Below are positions 25,120-33,074 of a DNA stretch of 64,000 nt, piece after piece. The stretch's first letter is position 1. The number at the start of each line of letters is the position of its first letter. The position numbers and the translations under genes are program-made. This stretch comes from Lewinellaceae bacterium. GTDB lineage: Bacteria; Bacteroidota; Bacteroidia; Chitinophagales; Saprospiraceae. Below the pieces are notes generated by a model. That model was not told where the DNA came from. It did not search any database and worked only from the letters and a program-made list of their open reading frames with translations. The stretch spans positions 186,001-250,000 of the forward strand of contig JACJYA010000006.1 of assembly GCA_020636315.1 (NCBI GenBank), in the 5' to 3' direction.

Positions 25120-26544
25120 TTAATTATAAACCAGCTTCACTAACCTCAGCCGGTTGCGGCGTTCGCTGGGGATGATGAGCTCGCTGGCGTTCACCTGCAC
25201 GGCGTCGCGGAAACGGAGCCTTAGCTTGAGGTTCTCGGTACTGAGGAGGCTGTTGCGTTCTGATTCGCCATTGCCTTTGAGGACGTACTCGCTGACCGTA
25301 TTTTCGTATTTGATCTCATCGTTAAAGATGAAGCGGAGGTTGCTGGGCGTTTTGAACAGGAAATAGGAAGAGTACATGCCATCGTCGTCCTGAGAATACT
25401 GTTTTTTGTGCAGCACCGTTTTCCAGTGAGTTTCGCCGGTCGGGTGGATGGAGATGACGAATACTTCGTCGTAATAGTAATCCACCGCAAACCGGCCGCT
25501 GACGTCGTAGAATGTGCGGTTCACACCCGCTGCCCGCCTTTCATAAGTACGGTTGCGCTCTCCGATGAGCAGGACGCCGCCGTCGAGGCGCAGGACGACT
25601 TCCTTGATGCTGGCTTCGGCCAGCCCCTTGGTCTTATCACTCTCTTTACCCAGCAATGCACTGATGAAATCTTCGTCAAACGCTGTCAGAGTCAGCTTAT
25701 ACTCATCCGGATTCTGGGGAGGAACATTAAGATAGAAATACCCGTCGGCCCGGCCCAGGTTTTTGTCCGAATACAAGCCGGCGGCGATCAGCCGGTCGTT
25801 GAGGTGGTCATAGGTGAAGTAGGCGTCATAGGTCAGCTTATCGGGCATGGGGATGTCATACCGGACCAGCTTGGAAGAAAGCCCGTAGTAGGTATGTATT
25901 TCGAAGTAGTGTTCTTCCCGTTTTGACCGGAAGTTGTTCTTTTCCAGGACGAGCGTCATATTGCCGTCATTGTCAACCAGCATCTCCCGAAAGTTCTGAT
26001 AATAACTGAATTCCTCCGGCTGGAGGATGGCCTGCCATTTCAGGTGGAGGTTGTTCAGGTCGATGGAATAAGCTTTGATCAGCTCCTGTTTTTCCAGAAA
26101 ATAGACCAGGCCTTTGCTGCGGTCTTCCGAACGGACGAACTCAAAGCCGGGATTATAGAACAGGTAGCCCAGGTCGGCCAGGCTCACAGAATCGATCAGG
26201 TTGGCGCCCGGGCCGTATTTGTGGGCCTTCAGGATGGTATGGGACTTTTGCCGGAACTGGTAAACGATGGTGAAATCCGTTTTGCCCGTCACGACCCCGA
26301 TGACCTTGGGTTGGCGTTCGTCCAGTTCAATGTCTTTAGACCAGGCTTCTTTCATTTGCTGGTTGAAGGCTACTACCTCGAAGGAGGTTCCCTTATCCCG
26401 GAAGACCAGGGTGTTGCCTCCCAGGTCTCCAATGAGTTCATAGGCAATATCACTTCGCAGTATGATAGGTTCCGAAACCGTTATCTTTTGAGAAAAGGAA
26501 AGCAGGGGCGCCAATATCAGGATCAGTATATTAATGTTTTTCAT
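25120..26544 (-). CDS. Secreted protein of unknown function
   Basis: A 474-residue protein with a short Sec signal (MKNINILILILAPLLSFSQ). The mature part is beta-strand rich with propeller-like repeats, e.g. NTLVFRDKGTSFEVVAFNQQ, MTLVLEKNNFRSKRE and GGVLLIGERNRTYERR, alternating hydrophobic strands with charged turns. No catalytic motif or known domain is recognised. It is divergent from an alpha/beta hydrolase gene. The C-terminus (RNRLRLVKLVYN) has no T9SS sorting tail, so it is probably periplasmic or outer-membrane associated. Confidence 0.65.
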   Translation of the reverse strand: MKNINILILILAPLLSFSQKITVSEPIILRSDIAYELIGDLGGNTLVFRDKGTSFEVVAFNQQMKEAWSKDIELDERQPKVIGVVTGKTDFTIVYQFRQKSHTILKAHKYGPGANLIDSVSLADLGYLFYNPGFEFVRSEDRSKGLVYFLEKQELIKAYSIDLNNLHLKWQAILQPEEFSYYQNFREMLVDNDGNMTLVLEKNNFRSKREEHYFEIHTYYGLSSKLVRYDIPMPDKLTYDAYFTYDHLNDRLIAAGLYSDKNLGRADGYFYLNVPPQNPDEYKLTLTAFDEDFISALLGKESDKTKGLAEASIKEVVLRLDGGVLLIGERNRTYERRAAGVNRTFYDVSGRFAVDYYYDEVFVISIHPTGETHWKTVLHKKQYSQDDDGMYSSYFLFKTPSNLRFIFNDEIKYENTVSEYVLKGNGESERNSLLSTENLKLRLRFRDAVQVNASELIIPSERRNRLRLVKLVYN

Positions 26545-26650
26545 AGCTCCGGTTTATTGCATCATTCACAGGCTCTACAATAAAAATAATCAATTCCCTA
26601 TTTATGTTCGTGCAGATGTTTGTCATATTACGAAATGTTGGCGCAATTAT

Positions 26651-26681
26651 TTTGTTCATCAAGGGGCGCCGGCAGAGTTTG
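26651..26681 (+). promoter_or_regulatory. Promoter candidate for the alpha/beta hydrolase
   Basis: TTTG (26651-26654) and AGAGTTTG (26674-26681; TTTG core intact, two mismatches in TAnn) are separated by exactly 19 nt, the usual Bacteroidota spacing. The ATG follows 27 nt downstream. Confidence 0.35.
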
Positions 26682-26708
26682 CTTATTAAATTAGGCCCTC
26701 CTTAGCGC

Positions 26709-27533
26709 ATGACAGGAATGGATACGTTGTTTTACATCATTCTGGGAGCAGGTACTTTCTACGGTCTGGTTTTGCTACTGGTGTACGGGCTGCAGGAGCG
26801 TTTTGTTTTTCAGCCCCATCCTTTGCAGCAGAAGCACCGATTTTTCTTCAATGTCAGCCAATGGGAGGAAACCTGGCTGGAAACCCGGGATGGGGTACGC
26901 CTGAATGCATTGCTTTTCCAGACACCCGTGCAGGAAAAAAGCAAGGGAGTCATCCTGTACCTCCATGGCAACAAGGGCAACCTTCAACGCTGGGCGAAAC
27001 ACCAGGGCGCTTTCACACGGCTGGGGTACGATTTTTTTGCCATCGATTACCGGGGCTACGGGAAAAGCGAAGGGCGCCCTTCGGAAGAAGGGTTGTATAT
27101 AGATGGCGAGACGGCTTACGGCTGGCTACTGGAGCATTACCGGGAGGAGGACATTGTCATCTACGGCCGTTCGCTGGGTTCCGGTGTTGCTTCCCGGCTG
27201 GCCGCCCGGCGCCGCCCGAGGCTGCTCATTCTGGAAACACCGTTTGACAATATGCCCAACGTAGTGCGCGCCATCACCCGGCTGCCCATCCCCTATTCGC
27301 TCTTCCGGGTCTGGTTTCCCAACGACCACCATCTGAAACAGGCTAAGTCCCCCAAATATATTTTCGCCGGTACGCGCGACCGCGTCGTGGAATACCGGCT
27401 ATCGCAGCGCCTGCGCCCCCTGCTTCACTACCCGGAGGCCTTCATCACCATCGACGGAGCCGGACACCGCAACCTTGACACCTTTCCCCGATACCATTAT
27501 GAGCTGGAACGGGTGCTGGCCCGTTATGAATGA
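26709..27533 (+). CDS. Membrane-anchored alpha/beta hydrolase (ABHD13/17-like)
   Basis: A 274-residue serine hydrolase with one N-terminal membrane helix (about 5-27). The fold signatures are VILYLHGNKGN (oxyanion loop), YRGYGKSEG, the nucleophile elbow GRSLGSG (Ser about 157), Asp in AGTRDRVVE and His in GAGHRNLDTF. This is the pattern of ABHD13/ABHD17-type hydrolases (acyl-protein or lipid esterases). The substrate is unknown. A second ATG three codons in (26718) is also possible. Confidence 0.8.
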   Translation: MTGMDTLFYIILGAGTFYGLVLLLVYGLQERFVFQPHPLQQKHRFFFNVSQWEETWLETRDGVRLNALLFQTPVQEKSKGVILYLHGNKGNLQRWAKHQGAFTRLGYDFFAIDYRGYGKSEGRPSEEGLYIDGETAYGWLLEHYREEDIVIYGRSLGSGVASRLAARRRPRLLILETPFDNMPNVVRAITRLPIPYSLFRVWFPNDHHLKQAKSPKYIFAGTRDRVVEYRLSQRLRPLLHYPEAFITIDGAGHRNLDTFPRYHYELERVLARYE

Positions 27534-27590
27534 CGTCGGGGGCGGTTGACCAGGATTAGCCGCTTCTACCCTCTTAAAGGGACTGTTCAT

Positions 27591-27654
27591 AGTTCCTGGT
27601 TTCTGAGTTCCTGGTTCCCAGGGAACCAGCGAATTAGCGTAACGCGGACACACT
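27591..27654. repeat. Octamer array merging into a 19-nt palindrome
   Basis: Eight octamers in register: AGTTCCTG, GTTTCTGA, GTTCCTGG, TTCCCAGG, GAACCAGC, GAATTAGC, GTAACGCG, GACACACT. The middle three include a perfect palindrome, CTGGTTCCC-A-GGGAACCAG (27611-27629). A similar GGGAACC element plus CGAATT-type octamers occurs at 2510-2556. It lies between the hydrolase gene and trmB. Confidence 0.7.
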
Positions 27655-27735
27655 TAATTGAACTATCCCCTCCTCAACCCCACCCAGGCTGCCAAAGACA
27701 TACAAGCTTTCCTCAAAAACCACAGGCAAAACCCT

Positions 27736-27743
27736 TATATTTG
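27736..27743 (+). promoter_or_regulatory. TAnnTTTG promoter element of trmB
   Basis: TATATTTG is an exact match to the Bacteroidota -7 element and lies 9 nt before the trmB ATG at 27753, implying a leader of only a few bases. No exact TTTG is found at the expected -33 distance (CTTT at 27707-27710 is nearest). Confidence 0.5.
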
Positions 27744-27752
27744 CCCCCCGTT

Positions 27753-28460
27753 ATGAGCAAGAGAAACAAACTGCAGAAATTCGCCGAACTCCTCACCTTC
27801 CCCAATGTATATGAGAACTTCAACCCGATGGAGCCCCAACTCTACGGCATCAACGGTGAGCCGGTGAGCATGAAGGGCGAATGGGCCTCTAAGCATTTCG
27901 GGAATGACAACCCCATCACGCTGGAGCTGGCCTGCGGAAGGGGAGAATACACCCTGGGGCTTGCCCAGCAGAACCCCCACCGCAATTTCATCGGCCTGGA
28001 CGTAAAAGGCGCCCGGATCTGGAAGGGCGCCCGCATCGCTCTGGAAAAAGGCCTGAAAAATGCCGCTTTCCTCCGCATCCGCATCGAGCAGGTGGCCAAT
28101 TTTTTCGAGCCGGGCGAGGTGAGTGAGATCTGGATTACCTTCCCCGACCCCTTCCTGCGCAAAAGTAAGGCCAACCGCCGCCTTACCGCCCCCCGATTTC
28201 TCGACGCCTACAAGAAGGTGCTCCGCCCCGGCGGGCTGATCCACCTTAAGACTGACGAACCCAACCTGTACGAATTTACGCTGGAAGTACTGGCCGAATA
28301 CCCCGGCGCCGGGATACTCTACCAGGAGGAGGATATCTATTCTAAGCCGTTGCCTGTGCCGGAGCTGGAACTGAAGACTTATTATGAGCGGATGCACCTG
28401 GAGGAGGGGAAGGCGATCAAGTATGTAAGGTTTCGGTTGGAGGGCCAAAAGCGGCATTAA
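27753..28460 (+). CDS. trmB: tRNA (guanine-N7)-methyltransferase
   Basis: A 235-residue SAM-dependent enzyme that forms m7G46 in tRNA. The start at 27753 (MSKRNKLQKFAELL) fits the family; an in-frame 69-residue extension upstream runs through the repeat array and is rejected. Motif I is LELACGRGEYTLGLAQ (about 58-73), followed by NFIGLDVKGARIWKGA. The signature EIWITFPDPFLRKSKANRRL (about 126-145) is the TrmB D-P-F/W loop. Cytoplasmic. Confidence 0.92.
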   Translation: MSKRNKLQKFAELLTFPNVYENFNPMEPQLYGINGEPVSMKGEWASKHFGNDNPITLELACGRGEYTLGLAQQNPHRNFIGLDVKGARIWKGARIALEKGLKNAAFLRIRIEQVANFFEPGEVSEIWITFPDPFLRKSKANRRLTAPRFLDAYKKVLRPGGLIHLKTDEPNLYEFTLEVLAEYPGAGILYQEEDIYSKPLPVPELELKTYYERMHLEEGKAIKYVRFRLEGQKRH

Positions 28461-28510
28461 TAAGAATAAGTTTCATGCTTTCTTTTAGTTTTATATGAAA
28501 GAATAGAAAA

Positions 28511-29389
28511 ATGAAAGAACTAAAATTAAACCAGGAGGTCTTTGACCTGTACGATAGCTATGTTCATAATGGAATTGGCCGTCGGGAGTTTGTGGAACGG
28601 CTCAGGGTGTATGCCGTAGGGGGGCTCACCATCCCGATGATCCTCGATTATTTATTGCCCAAATATTCCGAGGCACAACAGGTCAGGGCCGGTGACCCCA
28701 GGCTTAACTCAGAATATATAGAGTACGAATCTCCCAAAGGAGGCGGCAAGATCCGCGGGTTGCTTTCCCGCCCGGTGGACAACAAGGAGAAACTGCCCGG
28801 AATTGTGGTGGTACATGAAAACAGAGGGCTCAACCCTCACATCGAGGATGTAGCCCGCAGGGCTGCCCTCGAAGGTTTTCTATCCCTGGCGCCGGATGCA
28901 TTGACGCCACTTGGAGGTTATCCCGGAAATGATGACGACGGCAGGGCACTGCAGCGGCAAAGAGACAGAAATGAGATGCTGGAGGACTTTATCGCCGCTT
29001 TCGATTATTTGAAAGGCCATCCTGAATGCACTGGAAAGATAGGCGTAGTCGGTTTTTGCTTTGGCGGCTGGATCTCCAATATGATGGCAGTAAGAGTTTC
29101 GGATCTTGCGGCGGCTGTGCCTTTTTACGGTGGGCAACCGGCAGCTGAGGAAGTACCGAATATTCATGCTCCGCTCCTTCTGCACTTTGCCGCTTTGGAT
29201 GAAAGGGTCAACGCCGGCTGGCCGGACTACGCGGCCGCATTGCAGGAAAACAATAAAGAATACAGCGCCCACCTTTATCCGGATGTCAACCATGGGTTTC
29301 ACAATGATACCACGCCGCGGTATGATGAAGCCGCCGCCAAGCTTGCCTGGAAAAGAACGGTTGATTTTTTTAATGCCAAATTGAGGTAG
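28511..29389 (+). CDS. Dienelactone hydrolase family protein, possible Tat substrate
   Basis: A 292-residue alpha/beta hydrolase of the dienelactone hydrolase (carboxymethylenebutenolidase) family. The catalytic triad is Cys183 in GFCFGGW, Asp in ALDERVN and His in VNHGFHND. GIVVVHENRGLNPHIEDVAR is the family oxyanion segment. The N-terminus (about 20-52) contains a twin-arginine run (GRREFVERL) and then a hydrophobic stretch ending before SEAQ, so export by the Tat pathway is plausible. The substrate may be an aromatic-degradation intermediate but cannot be fixed from sequence. Confidence 0.85.
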   Translation: MKELKLNQEVFDLYDSYVHNGIGRREFVERLRVYAVGGLTIPMILDYLLPKYSEAQQVRAGDPRLNSEYIEYESPKGGGKIRGLLSRPVDNKEKLPGIVVVHENRGLNPHIEDVARRAALEGFLSLAPDALTPLGGYPGNDDDGRALQRQRDRNEMLEDFIAAFDYLKGHPECTGKIGVVGFCFGGWISNMMAVRVSDLAAAVPFYGGQPAAEEVPNIHAPLLLHFAALDERVNAGWPDYAAALQENNKEYSAHLYPDVNHGFHNDTTPRYDEAAAKLAWKRTVDFFNAKLR

Positions 29390-29410
29390 AGATTATTAGT
29401 TCTTCTTTCT

Positions 29411-29884
29411 TCACCTACGCTGCATTAACAAGTAAACACTTGGAATCACCAGCACATTCAGGAAGGTCGAAGAAACCAGTCCGCCCAGGATCACTACCGC
29501 CATCGGGCTTTGAATTTCGTTACCCGCCTGTCCGCCGGCCAATGCCAGAGGAATCAGGGCTAACCCTGTGGTCAGGGCCGTCATCAGGATCGGGTTTAGC
29601 CGGTCAAGAGAGCCGTCAATAATGGTGTTTCGCAAGTTGTTCTCCCCATGCAATACCTGAAACCGACTGACCAGGAGGATTCCATTTCGGGCGGCGATCC
29701 CAAACAAGCTAATGAAACCGATCGTGGAAGCAATGGAAATAATACCGGTTGTAAAGTGTACAATGAATACCCCACCGATCAGGGCCAGCGGTAAATTCAT
29801 GAGCACAATACCCGCCGGTCTGACCACATAGATGTTGACCGCCTCTTCCGGCCCGGAGCCGTCTATCAGGCCAGGGCAAGCCAA
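29411..29884 (-). pseudogene. C-terminal remnant of a CzcA/CusA-type heavy-metal RND transporter
   Basis: A 157-codon frame encodes only the last stretch of a CzcA/CusA-family efflux pump, whose full length is about 1040 residues. Diagnostic segments are MNLPLALIGGVFI, ISIASTIGFISLFGIAARNGILLVSR, NPILMTALTTGLALIPLAL and NEIQSPMAVVILGGL. The frame is open back to 29902 but has no ATG before the RND similarity starts; only a TTG is available. The upstream nine-tenths of the gene are absent. This looks like debris left by a deletion rather than a functional gene. Confidence 0.75.
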
Positions 29885-29971
29885 TATGAAAAGTGCATTA
29901 AATTATATGTATCGTTATCCTGGCAATCGCCCGTTATGGACGGCAAATACAAAGCCATGCATTGTATGGAA

Positions 29972-30070
29972 CTACCATTTTGCTTTTCCAATAGCTGGTA
30001 TGAAGGCTGAACGGCAGGAATTCAACAGAGAAAAGGCTATAATAATTGTCCAGGAGCCGATGCTCTTCAT
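29972..30070 (-). pseudogene. Truncated lipoprotein signal-peptide ORF, coupled to murI
   Basis: A 32-codon ORF starts with an ATG that overlaps the murI stop (ATGA) and encodes a lipoprotein signal (MKSIGSWTIIIAFSLLNSC, lipobox Cys19) plus 13 residues before a stop. It lies about 90 nt upstream of the RND remnant, in the same direction. The simplest explanation is that it is the 5' end of the periplasmic adaptor lipoprotein gene of the same efflux operon. A genuine tiny lipoprotein cannot be excluded. Confidence 0.45.
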
Positions 30071-30867
30071 AAGACAACTTGTGCTTCAACCTTGACTTCA
30101 AAGCCGAGCAATCCGGAAGCCAGCCTTTCAAAGTTCCCCTTTTCGCCGGATATGTAAAACCGGTGCGCCCCCGCCAATTCAGGGCTGAGCAGCTGCCGTT
30201 CTTCCAGCACGCGCTGCAGCTGGCGGGCAATGGCGGGCGCGGGGTTGATCACGGTGGCGCTGGGGCCGGTGATCTTTTCGATCAGCGGCTGGACGAAGGG
30301 GTAGTGAGTGCACCCAAGCACAAAAGTATCGGCGCCGGCTGCCAGCATGGGTTCGAGTATTCCGCGAAGGAAAGTTTCCATCTCCGGCCCGTTCAGCAGG
30401 CCGTTCTCTATCCGCTGAACCAAACCGGAGCAGGGGTTTTCCAGCAGTTCGACTTCTTTGGCGTAGCGGTGCATCAGGCTGGCGTAGCGCTGGCTTTTGA
30501 AGGTGCCGTTGGTGGCCAGCACGCCCACTTTTCCGCTGAGGGTGGCCCGGGCACCGGGTTTTACGGCCGGCTCCATACCGATGAAGGGCACATCCGGCCA
30601 GCGTTCGCGCAGGTAGTTGAGCGCGGCGGCAGTAGCGGTATTGCAGGCTACTACGATGGCTTTGCACCCTTGCCTCAAGAGAAATTCAGTGATCTTTGCA
30701 CTATAGGCTCGGATAGCGGCGGCGGGTTGGGGGCCGTAAGGAAGGTGAGCGGTGTCGCCGAAATAGACGATCTGCTCATTGGGAAGTTGTTGGATAATGG
30801 CATAGGCGGCCGTCAGGCCGCCTATGCCAGAATCGAAGATGCCAATCGGTTGGCGGTTGGAAGTCAA
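30067..30867 (-). CDS. murI: Glutamate racemase
   Basis: A 266-residue enzyme that makes D-glutamate for peptidoglycan. Catalytic regions are IGIFDSGIGGLTAAYAI, the first catalytic Cys in IVVACNTATAAAL, and the second in FVLGCTHYPF. The only start that does not run deep into ompH is a TTG at 30867, two bases after the ompH stop; upstream in-frame ATGs (for example 30906) lie inside ompH. It is probably co-transcribed and coupled with the two ompH genes, a grouping seen widely in Bacteroidota. The stop overlaps the ATG of a truncated lipoprotein ORF. Confidence 0.9.
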   Translation of the reverse strand: MTSNRQPIGIFDSGIGGLTAAYAIIQQLPNEQIVYFGDTAHLPYGPQPAAAIRAYSAKITEFLLRQGCKAIVVACNTATAAALNYLRERWPDVPFIGMEPAVKPGARATLSGKVGVLATNGTFKSQRYASLMHRYAKEVELLENPCSGLVQRIENGLLNGPEMETFLRGILEPMLAAGADTFVLGCTHYPFVQPLIEKITGPSATVINPAPAIARQLQRVLEERQLLSPELAGAHRFYISGEKGNFERLASGLLGFEVKVEAQVVL

Positions 30868-30868
30868 A

Positions 30869-31375
30869 TTACAAGCCGAGTTTAGCTTTGACGAGATCTT
30901 CCACATTCTGGGAATCTGCGGCATAGAGGATGACCCCTTCGTCGAAGATGAACTGAAATCCATTCTCCTTCGCCACGTCCGTAATGGCCTGGTTGACCTT
31001 TTCCAGGATGGGCTGCAATTCCTTATTGCGCTTATCCTGGAGCTGCTTCATCATATCTTGTTCGAACTTAGCGATTTCGGCCTGCTGGTCTTCCAGCTTC
31101 TTGGCCTCCTCTTCCTGCTGTTTGGGCGAAAGGTCTCCGCTGGCCGCTTTCTGCTGAACGACGGCATAGTCCTGCTGGAGTTGCTCCACCATGCTCTGGC
31201 CTTTTTTCTGCAGTTGCTTCTGCAGCGCTTCCAGGTTGGCTTCCATTTGCTTCACTTCCGGCATTTCTGCCAGGATGGCTGTGGAATTCACGTAGCCGAA
31301 CTTCTGAGCCTGAACAGTGCTCATTGCGCCAATTACCATCAACAGAAGGCAACTTATGGTTACAATACGCTTCAT
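30869..31375 (-). CDS. OmpH/Skp family periplasmic chaperone
   Basis: A 168-residue protein with a Sec signal (MKRIVTISCLLLMVIGAMS, cleavage near VQAQ) and a long, charged coiled-coil arm (about 40-115), as in Skp/OmpH chaperones that escort outer-membrane proteins to the Bam machinery. The body starts with FGYVNSTAILAEMPEV and ends with NGFQFIFDEGVILYA, both family hallmarks. The start at 31375 is preferred over an upstream in-frame ATG. It is the second of two ompH paralogues. An exact TATTTTTG element lies about 50 nt upstream. Confidence 0.88.
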   Translation of the reverse strand: MKRIVTISCLLLMVIGAMSTVQAQKFGYVNSTAILAEMPEVKQMEANLEALQKQLQKKGQSMVEQLQQDYAVVQQKAASGDLSPKQQEEEAKKLEDQQAEIAKFEQDMMKQLQDKRNKELQPILEKVNQAITDVAKENGFQFIFDEGVILYAADSQNVEDLVKAKLGL

Positions 31376-31424
31376 TTTGTGTCCCTTTTTTTGTTTTTGG
31401 TTATCAAATGATGCAAAACGGCTG

Positions 31425-31432
31425 CAAAAATA
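31425..31432 (-). promoter_or_regulatory. TAnnTTTG element upstream of the second ompH
   Basis: On the minus strand TATTTTTG matches the Bacteroidota -7 consensus exactly. A TTTG lies 24 nt further upstream (31457-31460), a few bases longer than usual. It gives a leader of about 45-50 nt for the ompH-murI unit. Confidence 0.5.
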
Positions 31433-31468
31433 GCGGTTTTGCGGCGAAGTAAAAACCAAAGTTTTGAT

Positions 31469-31975
31469 TTACTTCAACTTATCCATGACATCCGAGGTTT
31501 TGTCGTACTGCGGATTGGAAAAGATCATACCGGATGAGCCCGATTTGTCGAAAATGAAATCGTAACCCCTCTCATTGGCATATTCTTCAATGGCCGCAAA
31601 GACTCTGTCCTGGATAGGCCGAACGAGTTCCTGCCTCCGCTTAAAGAGCTCGCCTTCCGGGCCGAACTTGTCTTTCTGCAGGTCGCGCACCTGTTTTTCC
31701 TTTTCCATGATCTCGTCTTCACGCTGTTTGCGCGCTTCATCACTCAAAAGGACTTGTTCTGCCTGGTAACGGTTGTACAGGCCTTTGATCTTATCGTATT
31801 CCTGAGCGATTTCCTGACGCCAGGTGGAAGCCAGTTTGTCGAGCTCCTGCTGGGCGGACTGGTACTCCGGGATACCTTCCAGAATGGTGTTGACATCAAC
31901 ATAAGCAATGCGTTGCGCGTTAGCGGATACGGCCAGAAACAGGGCCATGGAAAGCATAATCAGGATCTTTTTCAT
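31469..31975 (-). CDS. OmpH/Skp family periplasmic chaperone (first paralogue)
   Basis: A 168-residue paralogue of the next gene, with a Sec signal (MKKILIMLSMALFLAVSANA) and the same Skp architecture: RIAYVDVNTILEGIPEY at the mature N-terminus, a coiled-coil arm (about 45-120) and YDFIFDKSGSSGMIFSNPQYD near the end. The ATG at 31975 is chosen because the signal peptide starts there. In many Bacteroidota these paralogues follow bamA; here bamA is not next to them, and a 368-nt divergent region and a CrtA-like gene lie upstream instead. Confidence 0.88.
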   Translation of the reverse strand: MKKILIMLSMALFLAVSANAQRIAYVDVNTILEGIPEYQSAQQELDKLASTWRQEIAQEYDKIKGLYNRYQAEQVLLSDEARKQREDEIMEKEKQVRDLQKDKFGPEGELFKRRQELVRPIQDRVFAAIEEYANERGYDFIFDKSGSSGMIFSNPQYDKTSDVMDKLK

Positions 31976-32343
31976 TTTTGTGGTGATCATATGCCTTGCT
32001 TTGAATTTGGTTTGGTAAAAGTATTTGTCTTTAAGCCTTTGGTTATCAAGCTTCAAAAGTACAATTTTCTATTTATCTTTTGCTTTCTTGGACGTGGCCT
32101 AATATCTCTGGCCACAATGGGTTTTCTCTGCCCTCTATCGTTTCCCCTTCTCCAACCTTCTCTGAATTAACGCCTTATAATACAAAGGATGTAACGTGCT
32201 GTCCACCTGTTTAACGATCATTTAACGGCCATTTCCCCCATTTTAACGAAAAGGCAACAAATTCAGGGTTTCCGGGTTTCATTGTTTTAAGGCTCTATGG
32301 GGCCGTCGCGGGTAGAATCGTGCATTCGTGAAATCGTGAAATC
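31976..32343. other. Divergent intergenic region between ompH and the CrtA-like gene
   Basis: A 368-nt gap. It contains a promoter element for ompH at 32054-32061 and the octamer array next to the CrtA-like start at 32318. The rest is AT-rich with no gene I can support. Confidence 0.6.
32054..32061 (-). promoter_or_regulatory. TAnnTTTG element of the first ompH gene
   Basis: TACTTTTG on the minus strand matches the -7 consensus exactly, about 80 nt upstream of the ompH ATG at 31975. The expected TTTG at -33 is not present in a clean form. Confidence 0.45.
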
Positions 32344-32349
32344 GTGAAA
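32318..32349. repeat. Octanucleotide tandem repeat TCGTGAAA covering a start codon
   Basis: TCGTGCAT is followed by three identical copies of TCGTGAAA with no spacer. The last copy contains the GTG start codon (32344-32346) of the CrtA-like gene. Because 8 is not a multiple of 3, copy-number slippage would move the upstream GTG triplets between frames and change the leader. Confidence 0.8.
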
Positions 32350-33063
32350 CCAATAACCACCATATCTTTCTTCCAATACGGTACTATTCCTAACCGGTGG
32401 TGGGCTTTCCGGCAGATGGGACTGGCCGGCGCTCAGCTCGCAACGGTGGAAGGGCTCCGGTTTTCCAAAATGCTGGGAAGCGGAAGTGGAAACGGATTCA
32501 GCATCTGGCCCGATTTCAGTACCTACGGTCTGTTGGCCGTGTGGGAAAATGAAGGTGCTGCCCTGAGTTTTTTTGAAGAGCACCCGTTGTTCCGGGAATT
32601 CAAACAGCAATGTGCCGGCTGGTGGACGGCCTATATGCTCGCAGTCCAGGCTCACGGGGAATGGGATGGCAGCCAGCCTTTTCCCATTTCCGGCACATAC
32701 GACCAGAACAAAGTCGTTGGCGTCATCACCCGGGCTACCATTCGCGCCCGCCACTTGTGGCGCTTCTGGCGGTTCGTACCATCTGTCAGCCGCTCGATGG
32801 ACGATAAGGCCGGGCGTATTTTCTCCAAAGGCATCGGCGAATTGCCACTTGTACAGCAGGCTACCTTTAGCCTCTGGGAGAACAGCCAGGCTATGACAGC
32901 CTACGCCTATCGCAGCCGGGAACACCGGGAAGTGATCCGCCGCACCCGGCAGCTGGGATGGTACAAGGAGGAACTTTTTGCCCGTTTTCACCCTTACCGA
33001 ACTGAAGGAAAATGGAATGAAAGCGGCACTCCTTTAGATGGGTTTCTGAAGGAATACCCCTAA
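32344..33063 (+). CDS. CrtA (spheroidene monooxygenase)-like protein
   Basis: A 239-residue protein resembling CrtA, a carotenoid ketolase/oxygenase. Family features are TISFFQYGTIPNRWWAFRQMG (about 5-25), GSGSGNGFSIWPDFSTYGLLAVWE (about 46-69), GVITRATIRARHLWRFWRFVPSVS (about 124-147) and ATFSLWENSQAMTAYAYRSREH (about 173-194). There is no signal peptide. The start codon is GTG, inside an octamer repeat. Saprospirales relatives make monocyclic keto/hydroxy carotenoids, so a pigment role is plausible, although CrtA-like proteins without carotenoid functions may exist. No other crt gene is nearby. Confidence 0.7.
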   Translation: MKPITTISFFQYGTIPNRWWAFRQMGLAGAQLATVEGLRFSKMLGSGSGNGFSIWPDFSTYGLLAVWENEGAALSFFEEHPLFREFKQQCAGWWTAYMLAVQAHGEWDGSQPFPISGTYDQNKVVGVITRATIRARHLWRFWRFVPSVSRSMDDKAGRIFSKGIGELPLVQQATFSLWENSQAMTAYAYRSREHREVIRRTRQLGWYKEELFARFHPYRTEGKWNESGTPLDGFLKEYP

Positions 33064-33068
33064 ATTTG
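33061..33068 (+). promoter_or_regulatory. TAnnTTTG element overlapping the CrtA-like stop codon
   Basis: TAAATTTG matches the -7 consensus exactly; its first three bases are the TAA stop codon of the CrtA-like gene. It lies 52 nt upstream of the hydrolase start at 33121. No clean TTTG is seen at -33. Confidence 0.4.
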
Positions 33069-33074
33069 CACCAA

